Positions 9,101 through 16,958 of a DNA stretch of 64,000 nt are shown in pieces. The stretch spans positions 1 to 64,000 of the forward strand of contig NZ_DJUW01000011.1 of assembly GCF_002440635.1 (NCBI RefSeq). Direction: 5' to 3'. The position numbers were made by a program, and so were the translations under genes. The notes beneath the pieces were generated by a model. It searched no databases and was not told the DNA's origin. It was given only the letters and a program-made list of their open reading frames with translations. Position 1 is the first letter of the stretch. Every line of letters begins with the position of its first letter. The DNA comes from Novosphingobium sp. UBA6272. Its GTDB lineage: Bacteria > Pseudomonadota > Alphaproteobacteria > Sphingomonadales > Sphingomonadaceae.

Positions 9101-9848
9101 TTCCGACGGCTCCGGCCCGGCGCTCGAGGGCCGCACGATGGTCGACATCACCGGTTTGGCAAAGCCCGCCCTGTTTACTGCGGTTCGCGCGGGCCTTCGC
9201 GCGGAAAGGGATCTCATCATCGCCTACACCGGCGCGGACGAATACTATCCGCTCGAAGAGGACCTTCGCAAGGTTCTCGAAGCCTACGGCGCTTCGGATC
9301 CCCATCAGCTGCTGACCGCGCTGCGAGGCGTGCTGACGGGCGAGAGAGGCCCCTATCAATTGCTTCCCCTTCTCGCCGCCGAGACTGATGGGACCAGGCT
9401 GCGCGCGCTTTCTGCCTTCGCCTCGCCACGCCATGAACGATTGTTGCACCTGGCGGCAGCGCGCGAATATGACGCTGTCCAGATTATTACCGACATTGCC
9501 GAAACCTCGAGGGCACGGGTCGGCGGGATCGCAGCCCGGGTCGCGCTCGAGGATACGCCGGGCGGCGTCATTGCATCCGCAGACGCCGGCAATCTCGGCG
9601 AGCTCGTCAACAGCCTCGCCCGACAGCACGAGCGCTGGTTCATCCGCAGCGGCCTCGACTTCGAGATCGGTCTCACGGGCAACAAAATGCAAGCGGCCGC
9701 GGCTGCGATCGTCGCTGCGGCACTGCCGGTCAGCCAAGTTTGGTATGTCAAGCCGGAGACCTTCGACCAGCCGAGGTTCACCCGCGGCGTCACCCGATCG
9801 CGCTATTTCAGCGTCGCATCCGGCCGGGCCGACCATCGCAACCAATAG
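6177..9848 (+). CDS. Zinc-ribbon / protein-kinase-like / P-loop ATPase fusion protein
   Basis: A 1223-residue multidomain protein. Residues 9-29 hold two CxxC pairs (C9/C12 and C26/C29), a zinc ribbon. Residues about 45-250 are a protein-kinase fold: glycine loop LGRGFYAATFVA (53-64), Lys78, a catalytic loop HNDLHAGN at 178-185 (HND in place of HRD) and DLG at 211-213 in place of DFG. Residues about 320-800 are a STAND/AAA-like ATPase with Walker A GMRGCGKT at 349-356 and Walker B ILFLLDD ending at D524. A separate C-terminal domain from about 911 (DDLIIGLGFEDRTPESL) has alternating strands and helices that I cannot assign. The start at 6177 follows GAGAAAGAG. This layout suggests a sensor-switch protein in a defence island. 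The DNA methyltransferase gene follows by 76 bases. Confidence 0.75.
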   Translation: MSDTGKFCCFNCPDNGQELKRLSDRCPDCGREYGFPLTSTPTSIGDFDVERPLGRGFYAATFVARPRTGLNRALRVLKVAPVAMYEKFDKDFAAESARHSEVADGADHVVAVDDIFDADIDFAGLVLRCHVAVLQFVDGDTLAKYLSGARPLTAPEAAQIACDLFRMKEEFERLLVNHNDLHAGNIIVEELPPGRRRADAIEPAIRAVAIDLGSVAGDRRSGGGYTGDLHWIGHHILAMADRLLSGGDTAPDLDKRIGLKLHGIAQGLATATENQRTPVASDMITGIREQYHRTAEAWRPWRNQTVLRTFDQSYNAQTLDAWYVPQLIVDPDGAWLRKVSSPGPLVMTGMRGCGKTMLLHSLQFHARAAVLPKEEDAAALKRVKEDGYVGLFVSAQRLIPVDPRADRPSTEELFARLLVAYAAQAARAMAHLEDLAKDAIAFDAGVGLLHAVCESLAPRPELEQPSTIEHLERCLSDLLIRVSRSDSGLRLATNPNTAFPLLADAIRKAAPIWHDAQILFLLDDVSTRYLDADRIEELLSALLFQHSHCAFKLTSEAQTIFLSLKSPGQVHPAAAGRDFTTFDLGAEVQTRLKDRSGKTFVTEILDARARLFPGHPGQSSANVLGDKDLESIARAIAETRTRSRERKRLYHGLRALAGVCVGDIGAVIQIYQEILTGSGITLPVQPERQHEVFQDFCARHLYSLDRRGSDLKLVALQFAEASHQLLMESGREKPTGRIRQYTSLYVRVTAGELQEQMTRLRELVDAGVFVFTGGTARTKTHDSDPVQQFKLTFRKIYGLANFIGLSDRDRFELSGEDLQRWLKEPTAGREILLRNLSTAAPESEDEPSSDDIAERPIEHAQRATPESQATQMDLLAQLDSSSGPSDQDSLPMVFPPAPAVHEVASEDLAKTTVDDLIIGLGFEDRTPESLMRTLTWLRPRRVIAIRYDNPGHGDDMRKAITDRGISLEEVAYPDFSDGSGPALEGRTMVDITGLAKPALFTAVRAGLRAERDLIIAYTGADEYYPLEEDLRKVLEAYGASDPHQLLTALRGVLTGERGPYQLLPLLAAETDGTRLRALSAFASPRHERLLHLAAAREYDAVQIITDIAETSRARVGGIAARVALEDTPGGVIASADAGNLGELVNSLARQHERWFIRSGLDFEIGLTGNKMQAAAAAIVAAALPVSQVWYVKPETFDQPRFTRGVTRSRYFSVASGRADHRNQ

Positions 9849-9924
9849 GCACTCGACAAGCCGGCATGCGCTCCGGTACTCTTTTGTGCTTTGCAGCAAG
9901 TCTCAAAGACAGGCACGGGGGTAA

Positions 9925-11109
9925 ATGGCCATAGGCAAGCGAGACCTTCCAGCACTGAGGTGCGTGGACCTGTTTGCCGGTGCCGGCGGGTTATCCCTTG
10001 CGGCCCGGCAAGCGGGTTTCGAGGTATCGCTCGCGGTCGAGCAGGACTGCCACGCTGCTGCGACTTATCGGCAGAACCTCGTCCGCGGCAGGCGGCCGAC
10101 GCGGCTGCTCGAGGCAGATATCCGGCAACTTGATCCCGTCAGGCTGGCCGACGAGACCTTGCGCAGGCGGGGCCAAATCCACCTCATGTTGGGTGGACCG
10201 CCCTGCCAGGGTTTTTCGACCCATCGGCTCAACGACACCGGGGTCAGCGATCGTCGCAACGACCTCATCCACGTCTACTTCGATTTCGTCCGGGCCTTCA
10301 AGCCGCACGCTTTCCTGATGGAGAACGTTCCCGGGATGCTCTGGCCTCGGCATAGCGCGGCACTAGCGCGGTTTTATGATGAGGGGCGGTCCGCAGGCTA
10401 CAGGCTGTTCAGGCCGGTCGTGCTTGACTCCCGCAACTATGGCGTTCCGCAGCGCCGGCGACGCGTGTTCATTCTAGGTGTCCAGCCGGGCGCAATGCGG
10501 GACGATTTTGCCTGGCCGCCGACGCCTGCCTACAATGCCGATGGAAGCGGCGGACTTCTTCCGTGGTTGAACTGCAGTCAGGCATTTCTGCCAGCTCAGC
10601 GCGGCGATCCTAACGACGTTCATATGAATCACAGCAACGAGCTGGTCGCCGCCTTCGCCCGCACGCCGGCAAATGGAGGCAGTAGACGAGACTCCGGTCG
10701 AACGCTCGCATGCCACGAGGAGCACGACGGACATAACGACGTCTATGGGCGCATAGATCCCAGCAAGCCTGCACCGACAATGACGACCGCCTGCATCAAC
10801 CCTTCGAAAGGGCGTTTCGTCCACCCCGTACTCAACCACGGAATAACCTTGCGACAAGCCGCCCGAATTCAGACCTTTCCCGATAGCTTCCGCTTTGAAG
10901 GCGGGCTGATGGCTGCGGGAAGCCAGATCGGTAATGCCGTGCCAATTGTACTGGGACGAATGCTTCTCGAGCATCTGCGAGCGCAATTCGATTTTGTCGG
11001 GCAAACGAAAGATGGCCCAGCCGCCAGATCAGCTTCTATGGCGCTAGATAAGACGCTTGGCGAACCAGCGAGTGAACCGTTGCAAATAGAATTTGCAGAG
11101 CCAGCCTGA
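9925..11109 (+). CDS. DNA (cytosine-5-)-methyltransferase
   Basis: A 394-residue C5 methyltransferase with all main motifs in order: motif I DLFAGAGGLS (15-24), motif IV GGPPCQGFS with catalytic Cys94, motif VI ENV (133-135), motif VIII QRRRR (176-180), and motifs IX-X near the C-terminus (LRQAARIQTFPDSF and GSQIGNAVP). A variable target-recognition region lies between about residues 185 and 300. No cognate restriction endonuclease gene is recognisable nearby, so it is either an orphan or the modification component of the cluster to its left. The last 35 residues are not conserved-looking. Confidence 0.95.
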   Translation: MAIGKRDLPALRCVDLFAGAGGLSLAARQAGFEVSLAVEQDCHAAATYRQNLVRGRRPTRLLEADIRQLDPVRLADETLRRRGQIHLMLGGPPCQGFSTHRLNDTGVSDRRNDLIHVYFDFVRAFKPHAFLMENVPGMLWPRHSAALARFYDEGRSAGYRLFRPVVLDSRNYGVPQRRRRVFILGVQPGAMRDDFAWPPTPAYNADGSGGLLPWLNCSQAFLPAQRGDPNDVHMNHSNELVAAFARTPANGGSRRDSGRTLACHEEHDGHNDVYGRIDPSKPAPTMTTACINPSKGRFVHPVLNHGITLRQAARIQTFPDSFRFEGGLMAAGSQIGNAVPIVLGRMLLEHLRAQFDFVGQTKDGPAARSASMALDKTLGEPASEPLQIEFAEPA

Positions 11110-11197
11110 TACCAATCCGCGCGGTTTCTGACTCACGGGGATTCCCTAGGCGGTGAAAATCTAAGTCTACGGCGCTCTGAGTTTGGAGTGCGGCACG

Positions 11198-11520
11198 ATG
11201 GTTTCCTCGTCCGGCATGCGGGAAGATTTTGACTGGGCGGCGTTGTGAGAATTGCCGCAAACGACGAATGGCGCGTATCAGGCGCGGCGGCTGTTGATCG
11301 TGGTCGAAATTTACGACGGCGGTAATCGGAGCGAGGCGGACCCGGATCTGCGGCATTGGGCTGTAGATCCAGCGGTATTGGATAATCCGGTTCAATGTCT
11401 GCGGTCCTTATGGCGCCAGATGGCCAAGCGCCCGGCCCACATTCGCGGCTGAACGATGGGCAGCTAGATTCTGCTTTCGATTCCGAAAATTCGCCGACGT
11501 CCGACTAGGCAGCAATCTCG
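11198..11520 (+). pseudogene. IS630-family transposase, decayed N-terminal remnant
   Basis: The plus strand from the ATG at 11198 reads MVSSSGMREDFDWAAL and then a stop. An adjacent frame continues with YQARRLLIVVEIYDGGNRSE, which matches the IS630 start region (a helix-turn-helix preceded by RRLLALAxIYDGGSR). Further fragments in shifted frames (IIRFNVCGP, and later LNDGQLDSAF) follow the family order. Multiple frameshifts and a stop are present, and the DDE catalytic region is absent. It is probably a solo fragment left by deletion. Confidence 0.65.
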
Positions 11521-11761
11521 TTCGGTCTGTAGGATGGTGCGCTCGGGCAGGGTATGCTGATTTTTGTTTCGGGGTGCCACGACTGCCTCTCACATCGGCC
11601 ATGGATAACAGTGTAGACCTTGCGCAAAGAAGGGCAGATTGGCAGCTCATAGTTCCGCAAAATGGCTATGTCCGCACATCAATTTGTCGTAGAAATTGCC
11701 CCGATTGGTTTCCATGAGTTTTGCACCTTCGGGGACTCGAACCTAAGCAAAAATATATTTT

Positions 11762-11794
11762 GGGGGCTCCGATGGGGGCTCCAATTGGGGCCTC
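11762..11794 (+). repeat. Tandem GGGGGCTCC boxes (possible integrase arm-type sites)
   Basis: Two exact GGGGGCTCC copies start at 11762 and 11774, 12 bases apart, and a degenerate third (GGGGCCTC) starts at 11787. Short tandem repeats of this kind near a tRNA 3' end are typical of tyrosine-recombinase arm-binding sites. A further copy with the same right flank lies at 1364. Confidence 0.45.
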
Positions 11795-11835
11795 AGGCAG
11801 TATTAAATCATTTAATTACAATGATATAATTTTAA

Positions 11836-11858
11836 ATCGAGTCCTCTTCTGGGCACCA
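11836..11858 (+). other. tRNA 3'-end fragment ending in CCA (possible att scar)
   Basis: ATCGAGT can be read as a T-loop, followed by CCTCT (T-stem), TCTGGGC (acceptor strand), A (discriminator) and CCA. The acceptor strand TCTGGGC would fit a tRNA starting GCCCAGA, as in alphaproteobacterial tRNA-Phe. The 5' remainder of the tRNA is absent, so this is not a gene but looks like the duplicated 3' end produced by site-specific integration into a tRNA. Confidence 0.5.
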
Positions 11859-11903
11859 TTTCTTTGCGGATAAAATCCAGCCCGCCAGGGCAAGCGGGAT
11901 TGG

Positions 11904-13295
11904 CTATCGGAAACTGTCAATTATTCCAACGAAGTCGCGTCCGCGGCTGTTCGCCACCTTGTGGTGACAGGACATGCAGTTGGCCGGACGGTCCTGGAAA
12001 TAAGTTTCCATGGTCGTATTGGCCAGGTTTTCATTGCGATGCTCTGGAAAGAAGACACTGTCGTTGAACGGCGCGACCGGCCTGGTCACGGTAGGCCACT
12101 GCGTTGCGACCAGCATGTAGTGCTCCCACACCGTACCCTTTATTCCCGGAAGCGCCGAAACCTGGCGATTGAGGGTTACGGTGGAACCGTGGATAGGAAG
12201 CCTGCGCACAACCTGGTTCGGCACCGGCGACAAGCTTGGCGGGTTGGCGAGATCTACGGGCTTGGTCTGAGGAGATCCATAAAGCGGCCAAAGCTGCCTT
12301 TCAGGATGGTCCGGGTTGTAGAATGAATAGGGAGCCCCGGAATCGCGCGCGTCAGGTTCCCGGAAAGGTCCTTTTCCGATCGCCGGCACATTATCGACAT
12401 GTTCAAAGCTGCTCCATATCCCTTGCGGCCTGAACCGGGTCCTGACCACGATATGCAGACCCACGAGGGCAAGGTCTGCCTTTGTGCAAACGGTCTTCCC
12501 CGAAGCCTTTGTCCGAGCCACGTCGACGATATTGGCGCCGTGAGAGATATAATAGCGCGCCCGGATTGCCGGCGTGTCTGCGTCTGTCAGAACACGCCAG
12601 GCGGCCTTCACTGCGATCGAACCGCTGGGCATCCGCGCGGGTGCGTCCGGTGTCGGCAGGTTTTGCCCCATGCTCCAGCCAGGCTTGGCAATCGCATCAT
12701 AAGTCAGCTGATTGATTCGCGTTTCATACCGAACATAGGTGCCGTTTTGCGCAACCAGGGGGTTACCTTGCTTTCGCAGAACAAAGGTTGGCTGATTGAA
12801 GTCCTTGAACGGCTCAAAAGCCGCGACGGTTTTTTCCCGATTATCGACGTTCGGCCCACACGGGTTCAGTCCGTCGTAGCTGCTCCAGCCTGGCGTCGGT
12901 GATGCCTTTGCAGCTTGATCCAGTTGGAAGAGTTCGTGGCGCGACCGGAAGCTTTCCCAGACCCGCGGGCCGGGATCGCCGATAGTCTTGGCCCGATCAG
13001 GCTCTCCGCGTCGATCGGCGCCTGGCAAGGCAGGCCAATTTAGCGCGATAAATGCCCGCCACGCATAGGAATCAACAATTGGGAAAGGGTCCTTGTCTGC
13101 TCTCAGCAGCTCGATGTCTGAAAGCCGATCGGGCACGACATGCACTGAATCAGGCGGCAAAGCTTCCTCATCAGCATAAGGAGCATCAGCCATGCCCGCG
13201 CTCGCCACGACCGCCAGGGCCAACGGCAGCGCAGCAACCTTGAACGCTGCATGCGCGCGTTGGCGAAAGCCCGAGCCTATGCGTAGTTGCAACAT
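11904..13295 (-). CDS. Secreted c-type cytochrome family protein (single haem motif)
   Basis: A 463-residue protein. I chose the ATG at 13295, which gives a basic N-terminus and a hydrophobic signal segment (FKVAALPLALAVVASAGMA). Only one haem c motif is present, CMSCH near the C-terminus (RPANCMSCHHKVANSRG). The rest, about 400 residues, is a beta-rich domain I cannot name (AWRAFIALNWPALPG, VWEHYMLVATQWP). It is divergent from the SAM methyltransferase gene, with about 195 bases between starts. It lies at the left boundary of the biosynthetic island and may act in periplasmic redox steps. Confidence 0.6.
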   Translation of the reverse strand: MLQLRIGSGFRQRAHAAFKVAALPLALAVVASAGMADAPYADEEALPPDSVHVVPDRLSDIELLRADKDPFPIVDSYAWRAFIALNWPALPGADRRGEPDRAKTIGDPGPRVWESFRSRHELFQLDQAAKASPTPGWSSYDGLNPCGPNVDNREKTVAAFEPFKDFNQPTFVLRKQGNPLVAQNGTYVRYETRINQLTYDAIAKPGWSMGQNLPTPDAPARMPSGSIAVKAAWRVLTDADTPAIRARYYISHGANIVDVARTKASGKTVCTKADLALVGLHIVVRTRFRPQGIWSSFEHVDNVPAIGKGPFREPDARDSGAPYSFYNPDHPERQLWPLYGSPQTKPVDLANPPSLSPVPNQVVRRLPIHGSTVTLNRQVSALPGIKGTVWEHYMLVATQWPTVTRPVAPFNDSVFFPEHRNENLANTTMETYFQDRPANCMSCHHKVANSRGRDFVGIIDSFR

Positions 13296-13490
13296 CGAAC
13301 TCCGTCCGCGGTCAAGCGGCAAGTGCTGGTCGGAAGTGAGTGCCAGACTAGCGCAACTATTGACCGCAACTTCTCTCCGATTGCTCGATTCAGTCTGCTT
13401 TCCAGCAATACAAGAGAAGTTTTGAGCCACACAACAGCAATGATAGGGCTTAGGGGCGGGAATTTTTCCGGTTCATTGATAGAGTACGAA

Positions 13491-14489
13491 ATGCAGCCTG
13501 CCGCTCTAGAGAGAAACAGCACCGCGACTTACCTGAATGGCGGCGGGATCAACGCTTACCTGTCCTTGCTGCGCCAGATGCAGCCCGAACTTTACGCCCT
13601 GATTGACCTTGACCGCAGCGCAGCTGCTGAACTGGAAATCGCTAACTTAAATCAGGCCTCCTGGGAATTCGAAGGCAACCGGGAAGGCGGCCGAGGCCAG
13701 GCCTACAACAAGGCACAGCGTCAACTTGGCAACCGCGCCACAGGTATGAAATCCCTGTTACGCTGCTTTGCCAGCCAAGCCCATACCCCCGGCCCGGGGT
13801 TCAAATTGCTCGACGTGCTTGGCGGTGACGGCACCCTGACGCGATTTTGCGCGGCACAGGCCGAGCCTGGGCCTGACATTATCACCGCCGATATATCCAG
13901 GCTGATGATCGAAGCTTGCCTCGCTCAGGGCATCTGTGCCTTGCGCCAGTCGGCCACCCACAGCTTGATCGCCAACAATATGCTTGATGGGGTTCTGATC
14001 GCCTACGGCAGCCATCATCTGGTTGGTGGGGAACGACAGATCGCCATATCGGAAGCCTGGCGAACGCTTCGGCCAGGCGGCCGACTGGTTCTGCACGATT
14101 TTGAAACCGGTGGAGCGACGGCACGCTGGTTCGAGGAGGTCGTTGATCCCTTTTCCAGAACCGGCCACCCCTATCCTCATTTTTCGCAATCCGAGATGCG
14201 CAGCCTGCTGAGCAGTTCCGGGTTTGCTGTGATCGACATTGTTCAACTCGACGATTCCTTTACCCTGCTGGGCAACTCGCCGGAGCAAGCCAGAACAAAT
14301 GCTATCCTGCATATGTACGAAATGTATGATCTGGTCCGCCTTGAGGGGCATCCAGTTAACGATCTGGCACCGCTTATCGAGGACATATTCGGGCCCATCA
14401 CCGTCCAACCATCCGGGCAGCAGTACCTTGCTCGCATTGAGCGGCAGGCGCTTGTAGCCGTGGGTGAAAAGCCAACGCGTTCTCAATAG
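13491..14489 (+). CDS. SAM-dependent methyltransferase
   Basis: A class I methyltransferase of about 332 residues. The SAM-binding loop is LLDVLGGDGTLTRF, followed by the acidic strand end DIITADIS and the motif LRPGGRLVLHDF, typical of O- or C-methyltransferases in polyketide pathways. The start is uncertain: ATG at 13491 is used, and an alternative ATG at 13440 would add 17 residues. It heads the operon that continues with the ACP gene 41 bases downstream, so it probably methylates a carrier-bound or released intermediate. Confidence 0.75.
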   Translation: MQPAALERNSTATYLNGGGINAYLSLLRQMQPELYALIDLDRSAAAELEIANLNQASWEFEGNREGGRGQAYNKAQRQLGNRATGMKSLLRCFASQAHTPGPGFKLLDVLGGDGTLTRFCAAQAEPGPDIITADISRLMIEACLAQGICALRQSATHSLIANNMLDGVLIAYGSHHLVGGERQIAISEAWRTLRPGGRLVLHDFETGGATARWFEEVVDPFSRTGHPYPHFSQSEMRSLLSSSGFAVIDIVQLDDSFTLLGNSPEQARTNAILHMYEMYDLVRLEGHPVNDLAPLIEDIFGPITVQPSGQQYLARIERQALVAVGEKPTRSQ

Positions 14490-14530
14490 GACTTCATGCC
14501 GGTGAGCAAGGCCAAAAGGAAATTCAACTG

Positions 14531-14785
14531 ATGAACGAAATCGAATTGCGGCTCAGGGACATCTTGATCGACGATTTGTTCGTTGAGCGGGATATCGAAC
14601 AAATTCAGGCATCTGACACGTTCCGCGGAGACTTCGGCATTGATTCCCTGGGTTTTGTAGAGCTCAAGACCCAAGTTGAAACCGCTTTCGCAATTACCAT
14701 TCCTGACGATGATTTTACCCCGGAGAACTTCGCGACGATTGCAAGTCTGGCGCAGTTGGTTGGGCGCTTCGCCAAAACTGCCTGA
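14531..14785 (+). CDS. Acyl carrier protein
   Basis: An 84-residue ACP with the phosphopantetheine attachment motif GIDSLGF, Ser39 being the modified residue. Length and four-helix pattern are standard. It lies between a methyltransferase and an acyl-AMP ligase and probably carries the acyl starter or a small polyketide for the downstream ketosynthase. Its phosphopantetheinyl transferase could be the domain built into PksE or a housekeeping enzyme. Confidence 0.95.
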   Translation: MNEIELRLRDILIDDLFVERDIEQIQASDTFRGDFGIDSLGFVELKTQVETAFAITIPDDDFTPENFATIASLAQLVGRFAKTA

Positions 14786-14820
14786 GACGCGCTTCAAGCT
14801 GTCAAACGAAAGCCCCGGAG

Positions 14821-16176
14821 ATGAGTGTTTTTGCGCAGCGTATCATCGAGAATGCAGCCGATATCGACAGGCGAATTGCCGATTTTTCAGAGTTTCGCCC
14901 CCGCTATTGCGACATCCTTGAAGGTTATTCCCGGCTTGATCTGAAGCCTGGAAGCGCGATTCTGCTATGCGCGCCCAACAGCGCAGAATTTCTACTGCAC
15001 TGGATCGCGATTCTGGCCGTCGGCTGCGTGCCCTGTGCTGCTCCGCCGTCGTTGAAGGCAGCCCAGATTGTGGCGCTGCAGGCATCGTTGAATATCGCCG
15101 CCGTTGCTGGAGCGCCGGCCATGACAAGAGCGCTCAATACACCACGGATAGCAACCGTCGGCTCGTTGGGCGTCGCCCCGACCGACAATGTCGCGCCGGC
15201 CTATGAGCCCTATGACGTCCTCATCCTGACTACCGGAACATCGGGTGCTCAGTCGGCCTGTGTCCATACAGTCGATACACTGGCCTGGAATGCAACGAGC
15301 ACAAATCGGACTTTATCCCTTACCGACAAGGATAGGCAACTCGTTGTATTGCCTTTGTTTCATACCTACGGCCTCGTCACTCAAAGCTTGGGAACAATGC
15401 TTGGCGGCGGCGAGCTCATAATTGATGGCCCGCCCTTCAATGACCGGCGCTTTGGCGATTTGATCGAGCGCGAAAAGATTTCGGTCTGTGGAATTACGCC
15501 GACAATCGCCCGTACATTGCTGGAAAAGGGTACCCGACTGCCCAACCTGCGATCGCTTAGCATTGGCGGCGATCGCTTTGCCGCGGACGACGTTGCTCGG
15601 CTGTTGGCCAAGCCGTTTATCGACGAACTGTACATAACCTACGGCCTGACCGAAGCGGGGCCCCGGATTTCTGTATTGCCCGCCCACAGCGCCCCGGCAG
15701 ACGTTTTCGATTCGGTCGGGCGCCCCTTCGATGGCGTTGAAGTCCGGATCGAAGGTCCTGATCCCGATGGTGTCGGGCAGCTCTTGGTGAAGACGCCTTC
15801 CGCGTGCCGCCGCAAGGTCGGTGAGAATTCTTCTGGTCAACCTTTTACCGCTGACGGTTTTCTGAAAACCGGCGACATGTTCACGCAAGATCGGGACGGT
15901 TATTTGCGGTACGTGTCCCGAAGGGCGGACATAGTGGTCCGAAAAGGCGAAAAGCTGAACACGCGAAGCATCGACAAGATCATAGAGATGCATCCGGACA
16001 TCGGCTTCGCCCGGACCGCCGAGGGCGCGGAATCCGAACTGGTCTCCAGAGTCTGGGCGCGCGACGGGAAAGAGCTCGATCTCGACGCAATCCGGCTCTT
16101 TCTCAAGTCGCGACTTCGGCGGCACGAAGTGCCCGATCGGATTGTCCAGCAAAGTCGGGAAGTTTTTCACAAATGA
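14821..16176 (+). CDS. AMP-dependent acyl ligase (degenerate P-loop)
   Basis: A 451-residue member of the ANL superfamily, which adenylates an acid and loads it onto CoA or a carrier protein. Core motifs are visible: LTTGTSGAQSACVHT replaces the usual TSGTTGxPKG and lacks its Lys; YGLTEAGPR is the A5 motif; TGDMFTQDRDGYLRYVSRRAD is close to A7-A8. The conserved C-terminal lysine context (PxxGK) is not obvious; the protein simply ends in FHK. It may therefore be a reduced ligase that only adenylates, or it may be inactive. It is flanked by the ACP and type II thioesterase genes and overlaps the latter by four bases. Confidence 0.8.
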   Translation: MSVFAQRIIENAADIDRRIADFSEFRPRYCDILEGYSRLDLKPGSAILLCAPNSAEFLLHWIAILAVGCVPCAAPPSLKAAQIVALQASLNIAAVAGAPAMTRALNTPRIATVGSLGVAPTDNVAPAYEPYDVLILTTGTSGAQSACVHTVDTLAWNATSTNRTLSLTDKDRQLVVLPLFHTYGLVTQSLGTMLGGGELIIDGPPFNDRRFGDLIEREKISVCGITPTIARTLLEKGTRLPNLRSLSIGGDRFAADDVARLLAKPFIDELYITYGLTEAGPRISVLPAHSAPADVFDSVGRPFDGVEVRIEGPDPDGVGQLLVKTPSACRRKVGENSSGQPFTADGFLKTGDMFTQDRDGYLRYVSRRADIVVRKGEKLNTRSIDKIIEMHPDIGFARTAEGAESELVSRVWARDGKELDLDAIRLFLKSRLRRHEVPDRIVQQSREVFHK

Positions 16177-16925
16177 GCGGAGGCACGCCCACTGCGATCG
16201 GAGCGAGAACAATCTATCTCTATCCGTTTGGCGGCGGCAGCGCCGCCAGTTTTCGTTCCTATTGCAGGGCATTTCCAAAGGAAACGGCCCGGACGGTTCC
16301 AATTGAGATTCCAGGCCGCGGGCAGCGCTTGGAAGAGCCGCCGCCAAAGACCATCGAGGAATGCGCCGCCCGGACCGTTGAGCAGTTAGATATGAACGGA
16401 GACTATGTTCTGCACGGGCATTGCATGGGCGCATTGATTGCATTTGAAGTGGTAAAGTTGATTCGGGCCCGAGGCGGGATTGCCCCCAGCCTGCTCGTGG
16501 CATCGGGCCGAAATGCGCCGCACCATGCAAATGCCTGGCTGTTCAAGATGGCAGATATGAGTGACCTCGAATTGTTCGAGCACCTGAAAGGCATTGGCGG
16601 AATTCCGAAAGGGTTGAGCTTCGCGATGTCCCAGCCGGCCCTGACGGCGCTGCGCCGCGATCAAGCCATCTTCTCCAGTTACCGCCCTGACAAATCCAGG
16701 ATCGATGTCCCGGTTTTGGTGCTGGCTGGCCGTGAAGACCGTATGACAAATCCGGAGGGCCTGGCGGACTGGCAATTGTTCACGTCTTCTCAGTACTCTT
16801 TGGATTGGTTTGACGGCGAACACTATTTCCTGCTCGATCAGGCAGCTGCCGTGGCCACGGCGATAGATCGGAGTTACAGTGCCATGGCGTCAGGCCGACA
16901 CAACGCGCAGGCAGGTGGATCGTGA
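16173..16925 (+). CDS. Type II thioesterase with Cys nucleophile
   Basis: A 250-residue alpha/beta hydrolase of the GrsT type, which removes wrong or stalled acyl groups from carrier proteins or releases product. The nucleophile elbow reads GHCMGA (Cys84) where GHSxGG/A is usual. The partner acid (LAGREDRMT) and His (GEHYFLL) are in place. N-terminal YPFGGGSAASFRSY matches the family's oxyanion region. The start codon overlaps the ligase stop (ATGA), so it is translationally coupled. Confidence 0.9.
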   Translation: MSGGTPTAIGARTIYLYPFGGGSAASFRSYCRAFPKETARTVPIEIPGRGQRLEEPPPKTIEECAARTVEQLDMNGDYVLHGHCMGALIAFEVVKLIRARGGIAPSLLVASGRNAPHHANAWLFKMADMSDLELFEHLKGIGGIPKGLSFAMSQPALTALRRDQAIFSSYRPDKSRIDVPVLVLAGREDRMTNPEGLADWQLFTSSQYSLDWFDGEHYFLLDQAAAVATAIDRSYSAMASGRHNAQAGGS

Positions 16926-16958
16926 TCCGGCAACGCTTGCCCACAGGCGGCACCTGAG

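Larger units (their letters stand above)
11521..11903. other. Gene-free junction with putative attachment-site signals
   Basis: I see no gene here. The stretch becomes AT-rich towards 11.74-11.84 kb. It holds repeated GGGGGCTCC boxes and a 23-base segment that looks like the 3' end of a tRNA gene. It separates the left accessory cluster from the biosynthetic island. Confidence 0.5.

Noticed and set aside
8934..9899. 321-residue open frame on the minus strand
   Set aside because: It is antisense to the C-terminal domain of the kinase/ATPase fusion; no motif or ribosome-binding site supports it.
11719..11746. tRNA T-arm-like sequence on the minus strand (GGTTCGAGTCCCCGAAGG)
   Set aside because: It contains a T-loop and one T-stem strand, but the opposite strand does not pair and there is no acceptor or CCA end, so I do not call a tRNA or an att site there.
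15313..16530. 405-residue open frame on the minus strand
   Set aside because: It is antisense to the acyl-AMP ligase and thioesterase genes, both of which show full family motifs.
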